From: Amphiduros pacificus
Taxonomy: Eukaryota; Annelida; Polychaeta; Phyllodocida; Hesionidae
Direction of reading: 5' to 3'
Assembly (NCBI GenBank): GCA_949316495.1
Contig: OX439012.1
Span: 4,681,059-4,745,058, forward strand
Length of the DNA: 64,000 nt
The notes under the pieces were generated by a model. It did no database searches. It was not told the DNA's origin and saw only the letters and a list, made by a program, of their open reading frames with translations. Position 1 is the stretch's first letter. Each line of letters starts with the position of its first letter. Below, one piece after another: positions 48,128-58,789 of this stretch. The position numbers and the translations under genes were made by a program.

Positions 48128-48965
48128 ACTGAAATCTTCATTTTGAAGTTTTATTTTCGCAACATGCAAATCAGAACATATAGAATTGAAACATTTTTTA
48201 TTTTGATAGAAATTATAAAAAATAATGACGATACAATAAACAAAGGTGAAATCTTCAAAGGTGAAATCTTCATGTTGGGGTCTTTTTGGAATGAAAGTCA
48301 GAACACATAAAATGTGTTTTTCCTTTTGTTTTTCCTTTTGTTTTTTCTTTTGTTTTTTTGTTTTTTTTTGGCAAATGGAGAAAATACAAAAAAAATTAAT
48401 AAAATGTCTTTATTAGCAAAGAAATGGAACAATTTCAAATTTCATACAATACTGTGACTCCAAGTTTTCTACAGTACTGTCACAGGGTGATACATGGCTC
48501 AGTTGTTAAGATGTCTGTCTTCTATGCTAAAGGTCCAGGGTTCGAATCCTGGTTGGGAAAAGTAATATTTTCATGCTGAAGGTGAAATCTTAATATTGGG
48601 GTTCTGTTTGAGTGATATGTACTTCAGGAAACATAAATTGATTTGTCTATTGCAAATGCAGAAGAATATAAAATAATAGAAATGATTTGATACCCCCAAA
48701 AAATGAAATCTTTATATTGGAGTTCTTATTGAGCAATTTGCATATCAGAAGAATATAATTTTTATTATTTTATTTTGCAAACATAGACAATATGAATAAT
48801 ACTGACTTTATATAGTGAACAAATATAAAATCTTCATACTGGGGTAATATTTGAGCAATATGCATGTCAGAACATATAGAATTGAATATGTTTTTTGCCA
48901 ACATAGAATATATAAAAAATAGTAATTATATGCAGAAAACAAATATGAAATCTTCATATCCCAAT
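48128..48965. repeat. Diverged tandem repeats, about 120-bp unit, after the tRNA-like heads
   Basis: GAAATCTTCAT recurs near 48128, 48248, 48582, 48705, 48829 and 48946, mostly 117-124 bp apart. Each is followed by TTGGGGTTCTT.TTGAGCAAT and CAGAACATATAGAATTGAA-type sequence. Copies are heavily drifted. The second tRNA-like head lies inside this block, so the unit is probably the SINE body. Confidence 0.65.
48493..48562 (+). other. tRNA-like sequence with intact A and B boxes (copy 2)
   Basis: TGGCTCAGTTG (A box) and GGTTCGAATCC (B box), with the same atypical anticodon arm (GTCTGTCTTCTATGCTAAAG) as copy 1 and the same following TTCATGCTGAAGGTGAAATC. The shared downstream sequence marks a tRNA-derived SINE family. 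Confidence 0.5.
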
Positions 48966-49031
48966 TTCATTTTAGTTTAGAAAAAAAACTAATTATAAAA
49001 TGGATGCAATTTCAAGAATTTATCATAGACT

Positions 49032-49189
49032 TTAAACTTCGAGTAAGTTGATCAAGAGGCCAACCTTGAGCATCTCTGAATAAATCCAGTGCGATGCAAT
49101 AGTTCCCAATGTTTCAGCATTATTATGTGTCTCACAGGTTTTATGATATGCTTTGACCTTTTCTCGTGGCAGCTCACTCAACATTTCAC
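49032..49189 (-). CDS. Possible terminal exon of an unidentified gene
   Basis: After an acceptor-like GGATCCAG at about 49197-49190, the minus strand is open for 52 codons (GEMLSELPREKVKAYHKTCE, then a helix-rich SHWIYSEMLKVGLLINLLEV) and ends in TAA. Composition looks like real protein, and the helical leucine-rich end resembles the last helices of a death-fold or similar domain, but I do not recognise it. The polypyrimidine tract is weak and no upstream exon was found; the 59-bp array lies upstream. Confidence 0.3.
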
Positions 49190-49259
49190 CTGGATCCACA
49201 TTTAAAAATAAACATGGACTGTACCTATCTAAGGTGTTGTTACAATTCATCAACACTTA

Positions 49260-50170
49260 TAACATACCTGCAAACAATGCTCATTCTTAAATACATTCAA
49301 TCAGATTGGTATATTATATATTCCAAAACAATTTTCAAGATCTTCAAAATGTGTAGTTGTCAATATTTGACCATATCAGTCACTGACAGGATGGAAATCA
49401 ACAGGTCACATGTCACCTGTATGTGCATTTCTCTGTTGTCCAGTGAGATCAGCCAACAATGCATGTACAATGCATGTGTGCAAAGATCACCTCTTGGAAA
49501 TGGTGTCAATACCTCTAAAATAGTTCTCTAGTTTCACAGTTGTTTAAACACTAATAACAATATAGAATTAGAATTTCTATATTTGAATTAAATTAAAATA
49601 TTGCAATCATTATTTTAATTGTCAAATAAAACCACAATTTGAATAAGAAACATGTGTAGTAATAATGCTCAGATGTGTGTACAGTGATTTGCCCACTATT
49701 TTTGACATGTGAAAGTGACTACACACCCCACTAATCTGAGTACTAATCTCAGTAAGCAAGTGTTCCCAGCAGGACGCCAGCTCATATTTTTAATCTCTAC
49801 CTACGGTACCCTTACCTGAGACTTTCCTCTTTTTGTCAGGTATGTTGGCTTAAGGGAAAAACACGTAATGCCTTCACCTTTGACCTTAGTACAGTTCCTT
49901 GAGATCACAAATTTTGTAAGGAGCATATCGCAGCAACCACTTACTTATAAGAGGAAATTAAAACTTAGTATACAGAAATGCCTTAGATCATAGCTGTGCC
50001 TCGTGTTATTTTTTAGTCATGTGACCTTTGACACATTGACATTGAATTCAAAATTGTCATATTTTTTTCTTGGGTGAGAATGAGATAGGTCCAGGGGAGA
50101 ATGAGATATCCCAAGAATTGGTTTAGAAATGATCTCTAGCCACGACATATAACCAGCAGCACTCTGCATG
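49260..50170. other. Intergenic sequence, no feature recognised
   Basis: The 121-codon plus-strand ORF at 49166-49531 overlaps the candidate exon in antisense and has no family features. Confidence 0.35.
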
Positions 50171-50174
50171 AGAT

Positions 50175-51290
50175 CCTCACAAGGGCTGATCCCTCTCCAC
50201 AAAATATACCAGCAGCAGTATCGTGACTGCAATATCACCAAGGGCTGATCCCTCTCCACAAAATATACCAGCAGCAGTATCGTGACTGCAATATCACCAA
50301 GGGCTGATTACTCTCCACAAAATATACCAGGAACAGAATCATAACTGAAATATCACCAAGGGCTGATCCATCTCCACAAAATATATCAGCAGCAGTATAG
50401 TGACTGCAATATCACCAAGGGCTGATCCATCTCCACAAAATATACCAGCAGCAGTATCCTGACTGCAATATCACCAAAAGCTGATCCCGCTCCACAAAAT
50501 ATCCCAGCAGTAGTATCGTGACTGCAATATCACCAAAAGCTGATCCATCTCCACAAAATATACCAGCAGCAGTATCGTGACTGCAATATCACCAAAAGCT
50601 GATCCATCTCCACAAAATATACCAGCAGCAGTATCGTGACTGCAATATCACCAAAAGCTGATCCCTCTCCACAAAATATACCAGCAGTAGTATCGTGACT
50701 GCAATATCACCAAGGGCTGATCCCTCTCCACAAAATATACCAGCAGCAGTATCGTGACTGCAATATCACCAAGGGCTGATTACTCTCCACAAAATATACC
50801 AGGAACAGAATCATAACTGAAATATCACCAAGGGCTGATCCATCTCCACAAAATATATCAGCAGCAGTATAGTGACTGCAATATCACCAAGGGCTGATCC
50901 ATCTCCACAAAATATACCAGCAGCAGTATCCTGACTGCAATATCACCAAAAGCTGATCCCGCTCCACAAAATATCCCAGCAGTAGTATCGTGACTGCAAT
51001 ATCACCAAAAGCTGATCTATCTCCACAAAATATACCAGCAGCAGTATCATGACTGCAATATCACCAAAAGCTGATCCCTCTCCACAAAATATACCAGCAG
51101 TAGTATCGTGACTGCAATATCACCAAAAGCTGATCCCTCTCCACAAAATATACCAGCAGCAGTATCGTGACTGCAATATACCAAAAGCTGATCCCTCTCA
51201 ACAAAATATACCAGCAGCAGTATCGTGACTGCAATATCACCGAGAGCTGATCCCTCTCCACAAAATATACCAGCAGCAGTATCATGACTG
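50175..51290. repeat. Minisatellite P, 59-bp unit, about 19 copies
   Basis: AAGGGCTGAT recurs every 59 bp (50181, 50240, 50299). Core words are CTCCACAAAATATACCAGCA and GTATCGTGACTGCAATATCA. A distinctive variant (TTACTCTCCAC...GGAACAGAATCATAACTGAA) occurs at 50299 and again at 50771, an 8-unit (472-bp) higher-order repeat. Reverse ORFs up to 114 codons are artefacts. Confidence 0.93.
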
Positions 51291-51299
51291 AGATCTCCC

Positions 51300-51983
51300 C
51301 TGGATCTGGAGGGGACTTGAGGGATAATGTAAATATTTAAAATAATTTGAATTTTGAATAAGAATTTTATGTCCTCTAGCCGAAGTGTCATGTCATTATA
51401 TTGTTTTAAGTTTTAAAATTCAATTTCAAAATGGAATAGATTGATTTTGATAAAATACTCTAAAATTAAATGTGGCACACAGCCAAACCTTGTGCACTCG
51501 AGTGTGAAATGCTAATAAGATGTCATTCTGTCAATCAGTTTAAGCATTTCAGCAAAAAAAACAAATAATGTTAAAATAATAAATAATAAATATTTAAATA
51601 ATAAATAAATAATGCACTTGGTAATTTGGTTATATCAGGCCACATTTAGGACGGAAACAGCCACATTTTCTTTTAAAGTATTCTAGAGTATTTTATTTTA
51701 CAATGTTAGGACATCACTTTGGTGAGAGATTTCACTGACCCTCTTTTCCTCTCTAAAGATGTGAACATCTTGGTTTTAATTTTGACAGGATTGCCTTTCT
51801 TTAGGGAGCTATATGATTGCTAAGAACAATTATTTGAGGAACCAATTCTCAGTGCAATTAATATATAAAGTATGGTGCTACTTCATTTAATTATATTTTC
51901 ATTCAAATGCAATTTATTAGTTTTTATTTCACGTGTACACACATAAGTATTTATTTAAGCATCTGTCCTTATTTCATTGATCA
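51300..51983. other. Downstream flank of secreted-protein gene 1
   Basis: From about 51720 onward the sequence matches 54900 onward (GTGAACATCTTGGTTTTA, ATATGATTGCTAAGAA), showing that the gene duplication below includes at least 260 bp of 3' flank. Confidence 0.55.
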
Positions 51984-53007
51984 TTATTTTGCAACTTTAA
52001 AGACATTCCAGCGTATATTAGAAACATAGGGATCCGCACTAGATGTGAGGTGCATGCGAACAAAACCATCCATAGAGTCATAACAGTCTCCAATATTACC
52101 TGAAAATAAATCAATATTTATCAAAAATTTAAAGATGATGTGAATGACAACAGTGCTTAACCTATTTTTGGATTACTTTGAATTTGAACAAACATGTAAG
52201 ATATATTGCAAGTGTTAATCAACAATCTAGAAACTAAATATAATTTATTCATTCAAAAAACATAAACCCTTCAGTAATTAAGTCAAAGTTGTACTCAATA
52301 AATGTTTTTCCAGGGTTGACCCAGTCAAAATACCAGGTTTAAATAATTAGGTGGATATAAATCGTTCCCAAAGAATAAAGCATTTGATTTGATATATTTA
52401 GTGAACTCTTTCAGAACACTAATGTGTTTTGTCTTTTTAAGAAAAATATTTAAATTGACCTTCACAAATTCTTTTTTTTTTAAAATTGCATTTAATAATT
52501 GAATCTCTCACCATCAATATATTCGCCAGTAGAATGATCCCATATATCCATACCAATACCAAATGGGAGTGTAATTGGACAGAGCCTTATGTCTGAAGTC
52601 TTATCATCCCAATAAACAGAGGCAAACAAATCATAGCGAAAAGGATAGTTCCAGTCTACACCACCCTCTACACATGAGGAATTATGTAGAATTATAATGT
52701 CTCCTGGTCTGAAATATGATAAAAAAAGGCATTGAATAAGCCATCAGTATATGAAAATAAAAGTTTTACCACAATTGGATAAGGTGCTAAAATTAGATTA
52801 ATCTTGATGTTAGAGAAGCAAAATCAAAAATTGATAAAACCCTCTCCTATCTTTTAAATAGCCATTCGCTAGTTTATAATGCATTTACAAAAACCTTTAC
52901 CCATTATGTACTTGATGACAATCATAGAGTGCTAAAGCTTCCTGGATCATCACCAGGGAGCAGAAGACAAGCAATGATGTCGCAATTGCTCTCAGTTCCA
53001 TCATCAT
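51984..53007 (-). CDS. Small secreted four-cysteine protein, paralogue 1 (139 aa, complete)
   Basis: Exons on the minus strand: 53007-52901, 52708-52512, 52099-51984; both introns are GT-AG and the frame closes at TAA. Residues 1-26 form a signal peptide (hydrophobic SLLVFCSLVMIQ, cleavage expected after ALA-26). The mature 113 residues carry four cysteines (30, 48, 79, 107), enough for two disulfides, and one N-glycosylation sequon NSS at 45-47. Other features are VDWNYPFRYDLF, VYWDD, WDHSTGEYIDG and a C-terminal RWNVFKVAK. Frequent aromatic and Gly/Asp residues suggest a beta-rich extracellular domain. I do not recognise the family. A second copy with the same exon structure lies 3.1 kb to the right. 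Confidence 0.8.
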
Positions 53008-53009
53008 GA

Positions 53010-53735
53010 AATTTGTGTTCAGTCTAATAACTTGGACACTTCTTTCTACCTTTTATGTGAATTTCATATCACTAATGTCCTTATTCATTCTGTTTTCTTG
53101 ATCTTTGTGATAGGCAGATAAGACGTCATATCTATATATATATATGCTTGGGGGGGGGGGGGAGATTTATTTTATATGTCTTGTCATAATTTACTCCTGA
53201 TATTCTGTCACATTATATCACATTGATGCTTTTTATTTTGATCTTATGCATTCAATAACAAGTTTGGTGAAAAACTACAAAACATTTGATATGCTACAAT
53301 TGATGGATACACACCCCATTTATGAAATATTTCAAGGTCCTTTATGAAAAAGCACATGTGATTATGACACTGCAATTTGAAATCTTATCTTTCCAGGATA
53401 GTTTCCACAGATATCTAACTGAATCACTCCTGTCACAAAATCACAAGCTTGTTTTCATTGTGTGGTCGAAAAATAGGAAAATAATAATGCACTCAAAATT
53501 ATAAGCCCTTAAAGCAAAGGCATACCACAGATATTATATCAAGGGCCTGTTATCAGACAGTAGATAATCGTCAAATAAGAGTATTTCATATTTTGACATT
53601 CAGGTATACTAATTAAATACTTATTACATATTTAGATATTAGATCTACAGCACAGTTTGTCCCAGTATTTATTTTCAAAGATAATACCCTAACCAATTAC
53701 CTGGATTTCTATATTCAAGATACACAATATCCTGA
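53010..53735. other. Upstream flank of secreted-protein gene 1
   Basis: Contains a short (TA)n and poly-G run at 53130-53162. The stretch 53330-53510 (CCACAGATATCTA, AAAATAATAATGCACTC) matches 56450-56740, so the duplication extends about 500 bp upstream of the gene. No gene seen. Confidence 0.5.
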
Positions 53736-53737
53736 GG

Positions 53738-53825
53738 GCCACGGACCATGGCGCAGTTGGTTAGAGCGCCAGCTCATTAGCACAAGTTCCTCTGTGTTTT
53801 TGTTTGATACCTGGTGGAGGTGCTC
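53738..53825 (+). mobile_element. tRNA-derived SINE, 5' head only
   Basis: CATGGCGCAGTTGGTTAGAG (A box region), then GCCAGCTCATTAGCAC and GTTCCTCTGTG match the head of the SINE at 58448-58770. The B box has decayed (TTGATACCTGG). The body and tail are not evident, so this is a truncated or old copy. Confidence 0.6.
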
Positions 53826-53829
53826 TTTT

Positions 53830-55165
53830 AAAAACCTGTTTTTCATGCTCAGAAAGCGTTTCTTGTTATGAATTTAATGTATTCTGAGGAGCTTGGGATT
53901 TTTCTTGAGGCAGATTGTGCCATTTAATTGAATTTGATTACCTAGTTTAGTGTTTTTAAATTTCTGGACCTCTCACTTGAAGCCTCCAGACTATTTCGTT
54001 TATTTTGAGCGGGGTCTGAATGTCCATTTTAAGCTGTTAATATTAAACCCAAGGTTTTCTTTTGATTTCTACGGGGATTTTTCTATGTTTTAATGATTTT
54101 TTACCATTATTTTTGTTGGGTTATTTTTTAACGGTCGATATAAGACTCGGAAAAAAAGATAGTTTTTAGTTTTTAGAATATATTTCTGATTTCACTTTCC
54201 TCTGTATTCCCTTAGTGCTTTTAAAGTATATTGGGATTTTTCAAGATATATTTGGTTTGTGCAAATCTTAGAATGGTTCAATCGTATGTGATTCTTAAGA
54301 GGTTCTCCATGATCTCTGTCCACTATGCAGGGGGGTTTTCAACAGTTACATTATTATTTTTTGGGGTTGAATGCAGGCTTTAAATAATTCATGAGTCTGA
54401 AAAATATTTAAATTTGGCAGTTTTAAACCCAAACCTTTATGGTAACCATGCAAAGAAATGATTTTAAGTCAATTCTTTTACAAGTATAACTATTTATTAA
54501 TAATTTTAAGCTCCTGATGCATGAGTAGTGTATGGGGCCATAGTATCAGGCTCTGTGTGTGCATGGGTCTGTGGGTCCGTGTCAACAGAAATTTTGACAT
54601 TTTGTTATCTTATCAGCAATCCAAGATTCAGACTTCACTTTTTTTTTCACACATGCATCACATGAAGGCCTAAATAGGATGACCTCAGCTATGACCTTGA
54701 CACTAAAATCTTAACTAAGGGCACCTTTAAATTTGTGGTGTCCAGGTGATATGTGGTCAGCGCCCGGGCTGTCGTGCAGTGCCAAGTTTGAGAAGGAAAT
54801 ATCCACATTTAATTTTAGAGTATTTTATCAAAAACTATCTTTTCCAGTTTGGAATTTAATTTCATAAATCAGAACAATATTACAACATACCATTTGTCAG
54901 ATACATTGACCTTGTTTTCCCTCAAAAGTGTGAACATCTTGGTTTTATTTTTGACTTGATTCCCATTCTGTAGAGAATTATATGATTGCTAAGAATTATG
55001 ATTTGAGGAACCCAATCTCAGTGCAACAAATAATTAAGTATTGAGTACGGTGATAATTTGTCCAAATACTATGATATTTTCATTCAATTGCATTTCAATA
55101 GTGTTTATTTCAATTAGTACACATATATGTATTCGTTTAAGAATCTGTCTTTATTCCATTTATCA
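53830..55165. other. Intergenic spacer between the two secreted-protein genes
   Basis: No gene recognised. The last 260 bp match the 3' flank of paralogue 1. A GC-richer stretch at 54700-54790 (GTGGTCAGCGCCCGGGCTGT) is unexplained. Confidence 0.4.
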
Positions 55166-56127
55166 TTATTTTGCAACTTTGAAAACATTCCAGCGTATAA
55201 TCGCAACAAAATGACTCATACTAGATGTAAGGTGCATGCGAACAAAGCCATCCACAGAATCATAACAGTCTCCAATATTACCTGAAAGGAAATCAATATT
55301 AATCAGATATTTTAAGATGATGTGAATGATAACATTGCTACACTTGTTTTGTAATTAAATTGAATTCAAACAAACATGACAATTTGATTACATATAAAAT
55401 GTATTGCAAGTATTACCAATCAATGAAATTGAATACATGTATACAATCTAATCAGTCAAATTTACAAATCCTCCAATAAGTGAGTCAATTATGTTTTGGT
55501 TTAATTAAAATTCTAAATAGTTGTGTGTGTGCAGACTGTTTACAAGGAATAAAATACTTGAAAATTAAATTGGTAAATACTCAGAGAACACTAAAGAAAG
55601 TTTAAGATTCTATTCAAAAGAATTGCATTTAATAATTGAATCTCTCACCATCAATATATTCGCCAGTAGAATGATCCCATATATCCATATCAATACCAAA
55701 TGGGAGTGTACTTGGACAGAGCCTTATGTCTGAAGTCCTATCATCCCAATAAACAGAGGCAAACAAGTCATAGCTAAAAGGATAGTGCCAGTCCACACCA
55801 CCCTCTACACATGAGGAATTATGTAGAATTACAATGTCTCCTTGTCTGAAATATGATAAAAAGGCATTGAATAAGACATCAGTATAATAAAGTCAAAGTT
55901 TTACCACAAATAGACAAGGTGCTAAAATGAGGTTAATCTAGAGGAGCAAAATTAGAAAGCGATAACACCCTCTCTGTTCTTTCAAATAGTCTTTGATAAT
56001 GAATTTACAAAAACCTTTACCCATTATGCATTTGATGACAATCATAGATTGCTGAAGCTTCCTGGATCACCACCAGGGAACAGAAGACAAGCAATGATGT
56101 CACAGCAGCTCCAAGGTTCATCATCAT
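55166..56127 (-). CDS. Small secreted four-cysteine protein, paralogue 2 (139 aa, complete)
   Basis: Exons on the minus strand: 56127-56021, 55845-55649, 55281-55166, with the same lengths (107, 197, 116) and phases as paralogue 1. The four mature cysteines, the NSS sequon and the blocks VYWDD, WDHSTGEYIDGNIGDCYDS and RWNVFKVAK are kept. Differences are 8 of the first 36 residues, 7 of 65 in exon 2, and a dense patch in exon 3 where ADPYVSN becomes MSHFVAI between TSS and IRW. Introns and flanks are also alignable, so this is a segmental tandem duplication. Function unknown. Confidence 0.8.
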
Positions 56128-56812
56128 GAAATTAATGTTCAGTATAATAACTAACCATGTTTTCCTTCCTTTTATGTGAATTTCATTTCACTAACACTCT
56201 TTATTAATTCTATTTCTTGATCTTGAGATAAATATATGACATCTTCACATATTTATGCTATGGGGGGGAGAATTTTTCATATGCCTTATCCAATTTGGTC
56301 ATAACGTACATCCTAATAATCTGTCACAGAACAGAGAAATTGATGCTTTTATGGATTGAAAATGGATTTTATGGATTGAAAAACTTCAAACATTGAACCA
56401 AAATATCTATTGAAACACGCCCCAGTTATGAAATACTTCAAGATCCCTTCATGAAAAGGTGCATATAATTGTGACATTGCAATTTTAAAAATCGTATCAG
56501 CTTTGCTTTCCAGGACATTTCCCACAGATATCTATAACAACCGAAACACTATCACAAAATAGCTTGTTATCATTGCGTAATCTGATTCCTAGTTTGGGCA
56601 TTATGCTGATACTAAGTTCTGCACTTATGGTTAACATAACAAGCTATAATTTCTTTCATTCTTTTTTTGACAAATCATTTTGGACAAAACAAAATTTGGC
56701 AGAAAAGAGTGGGAAAATAATAATGCACTCTAAACTAAGAGCAAAATTGTAAACCAAGGGTATGTTCAAATATATTGTCTGATGATCATGTATTTCGTTT
56801 GCATTTAATAGG

Positions 56813-56814
<2 letters not shown>
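56128..56814. other. Upstream flank of secreted-protein gene 2
   Basis: Matches the upstream flank of paralogue 1 in part (TATGTGAATTTCAT.TCACTAA, ATAATAATGCACTC). No separate gene. Confidence 0.5.
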
Positions 56815-56880
<66 letters not shown>

Positions 56881-56910
56881 TAATAAAAAATTATTAATAA
56901 TAATAATAAC

Positions 56911-56948
<38 letters not shown>

Positions 56949-56990
56949 TAATAATAATAATAATAATAATAATATAGCGCTATTTCAGAT
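56815..56990. repeat. (TAA)n microsatellite ending in a TATAGCGC repeat terminus
   Basis: About 50 TAA triplets with several CAA interruptions, leading into AATATAGCGCTATTTCAGAT. Same arrangement as at 35427. Confidence 0.9.
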
Positions 56991-57360
56991 CAGTTTGGAT
57001 CAGCGTTTATCTTTACATATATACTCATACAGTTATATTATCCTCTGTTGTGCCTTAACTGTAATAGATGTTATACAATGAGCAAAGTATGGCTGGAATG
57101 AGAACTGAAGCCTGTAAGACATTTTATATTATTATTTTTATTAATCAATTTTCATGTAATCAACCAGTAGCATAGAACAATATACTGGTTTGCATTTTAT
57201 AGCTCATCTGTGCAATCACCAGTTAAATATGCAAAACTATTCTTGCTAATTATTCCTTTTGTTGTTCATCTCAATCTTTGGATCCTCACACTCATAACTA
57301 GATTACATTTAATATTACAGTAAAAATGCCCTTACATATAAAAAACTATCAAAGATATGC
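56991..57360. other. Intergenic sequence, no feature recognised
   Basis: AT-rich; nothing stands out. Confidence 0.35.
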
Positions 57361-57364
57361 GAAA

Positions 57365-57660
57365 AATAGGATTTCAATTATTATGACTACAAATATAATG
57401 ATTTCAATTATGATGACTACAAATATAATGATTTCAATTATGATGACTACAAATATAATGATTTCAAGTATTATCACTACAAATATAATGATTTCAAGTA
57501 TTATCACTACAAATATAATGATTTCAAGTATTATCACTACAAATATAATGATTTCAAGTATTATCACTACAAATATAATGATTTCAAGTATTATCACTAC
57601 AAATATAATGATTTCAAGTATTATCACTACAAATATAATGATTTCAAGTATTATCACTAC
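57365..57660. repeat. Minisatellite Q, 30-bp unit, about 10 copies
   Basis: Unit TTATCACTACAAATATAATG plus ATTTCAAGTA, exactly two per 60 bases; the first three units carry ATGATGACT instead of TATCACT variants. Frames on both strands stay open because the unit is a multiple of three; not coding. Confidence 0.95.
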
Positions 57661-57664
57661 AGCC

Positions 57665-58175
57665 TGTTGCTGATGAAACAAGTGTATCAGAAGGGTTACA
57701 TAATGTTATGTGTATCATACATTAGGTATATGTATATTATACCATTTATCGTATCATATAGTCACTATTTACTGTCAAGCTATCTACGTTTTCTACTTTG
57801 ACCTTGATCAATACAGGAAATATATGAATAGAATAATTTGCGTTTTGCAAACAGGGTAGTGCCAATTAGTGCCATTTTATAAACTTGAGGAACATTTTTA
57901 TGTACAGTATACAGTCCTTTCTCATTGATGTGGCTGGTCATGTGAACCACTCTCTTGATCATTCTTGAAATTGTGGAAAATGAAAACAGGTACAAATTGT
58001 GGTGCACAAATCCACACCACTATTAGATACCATAGGCCAGGTGTGATAGGTATGGTATTTAGACCTGCCTGTAATGTCAAGGGAATGAATGCAGAATTCA
58101 GAATGCATCAGGTACAGTTTGCAAAAGGTTGGATGTTTTTGCTAAGTTATATCTAAGCAATGTAAGCTGGAAACA
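57665..58175. other. Intergenic sequence, no feature recognised
   Basis: Short ORFs only, without splice context or family features. Confidence 0.35.
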
Positions 58176-58177
58176 TT

Positions 58178-58293
58178 TAGTTTATTGTTTATATGGGATT
58201 ATTTGCTTCACCTTCAACATTATTTCAGTCATTTCGTGATGAGACCTACTTGTAGAGGATATACTGCTGCCTTACTGAATTGTCATGTCAATC
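58178..58293 (-). mobile_element. tRNA-derived SINE, 3' tail fragment
   Basis: TCAACATTATTTCAGTCATT, then GAGACCTACTTGTAGAGGAT and TGAATTGTCATGTC match the 3' half of the SINE at 58448-58770 in the same orientation, but the AAAC tail has decayed. It is an older copy lying 150 bp from the full-length one. Confidence 0.7.
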
Positions 58294-58447
58294 CTGGAAA
58301 TAGATAGAAATCAATGGGAGCTACTTCTTATCAAATGGAAGGCACTGAATGAGGTCATCCATCTGGCTCTGGACCCAGATTTGATGCAGGTAGCTGACAA
58401 GATAACCACCAAGCCACATAGGTCAAGGGTAAGGTAGGAAAGGTAAG

Positions 58448-58770
58448 TTTGTTTGTTTGTTTGTATGGGGTTTTACATCACTGTCAACATTATTTCGGTC
58501 ATTTCGTAATGAGACCTACTTGTAGCAGATATAGTGCTGCCTCACTGAATTGTCATGTCGCAGGTCCTTGACATGACAACCCGTCCGGTCACAGATTTAC
58601 AAGGACAACGGGTTAACCCTTTTGGCATGGGCCTCAGCTCATGTTGGAAATTGTATCATGAGTTCAATCCCGGCACGGCCGGGTTCAAACCCATGACCTT
58701 TAGATCACCACAGAGGAACTGGTGCTAATAAGCTGGCACTCTAACCAACTGCGCCACGGCCCGTGGCCTC
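58448..58770 (-). mobile_element. tRNA-derived SINE, full length (about 323 bp)
   Basis: Read on the minus strand it begins GGGCCGTGGCGCAGTTGGTT (A box), followed by GAGTGCCAGCTTATTAGCAC and GGGTTTGAACCCGGCC (B box region), a body with GACATGACAATTCAGTGAGG, and ends ACCCCATACAAACAAACAAA. AGGAAAGGTAAG at 58436-58447 and 58771-58782 is a 12-bp target-site duplication, proof of target-primed insertion. The intact duplication suggests a fairly young insertion. The partner LINE is not identifiable from this alone. Confidence 0.88.
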
Positions 58771-58789
58771 AGGAAAGGTAAGGAAAGTA

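Noticed and set aside
51047-51391. 114-codon minus-strand ORF
   Set aside because: Produced by the 59-bp array; the non-repeat start has no family features.
57326-57681. ORFs of 110-115 codons on both strands
   Set aside because: The 30-bp repeat is open on both strands; amino-acid content is trivial (ISSIITTNIM-like).
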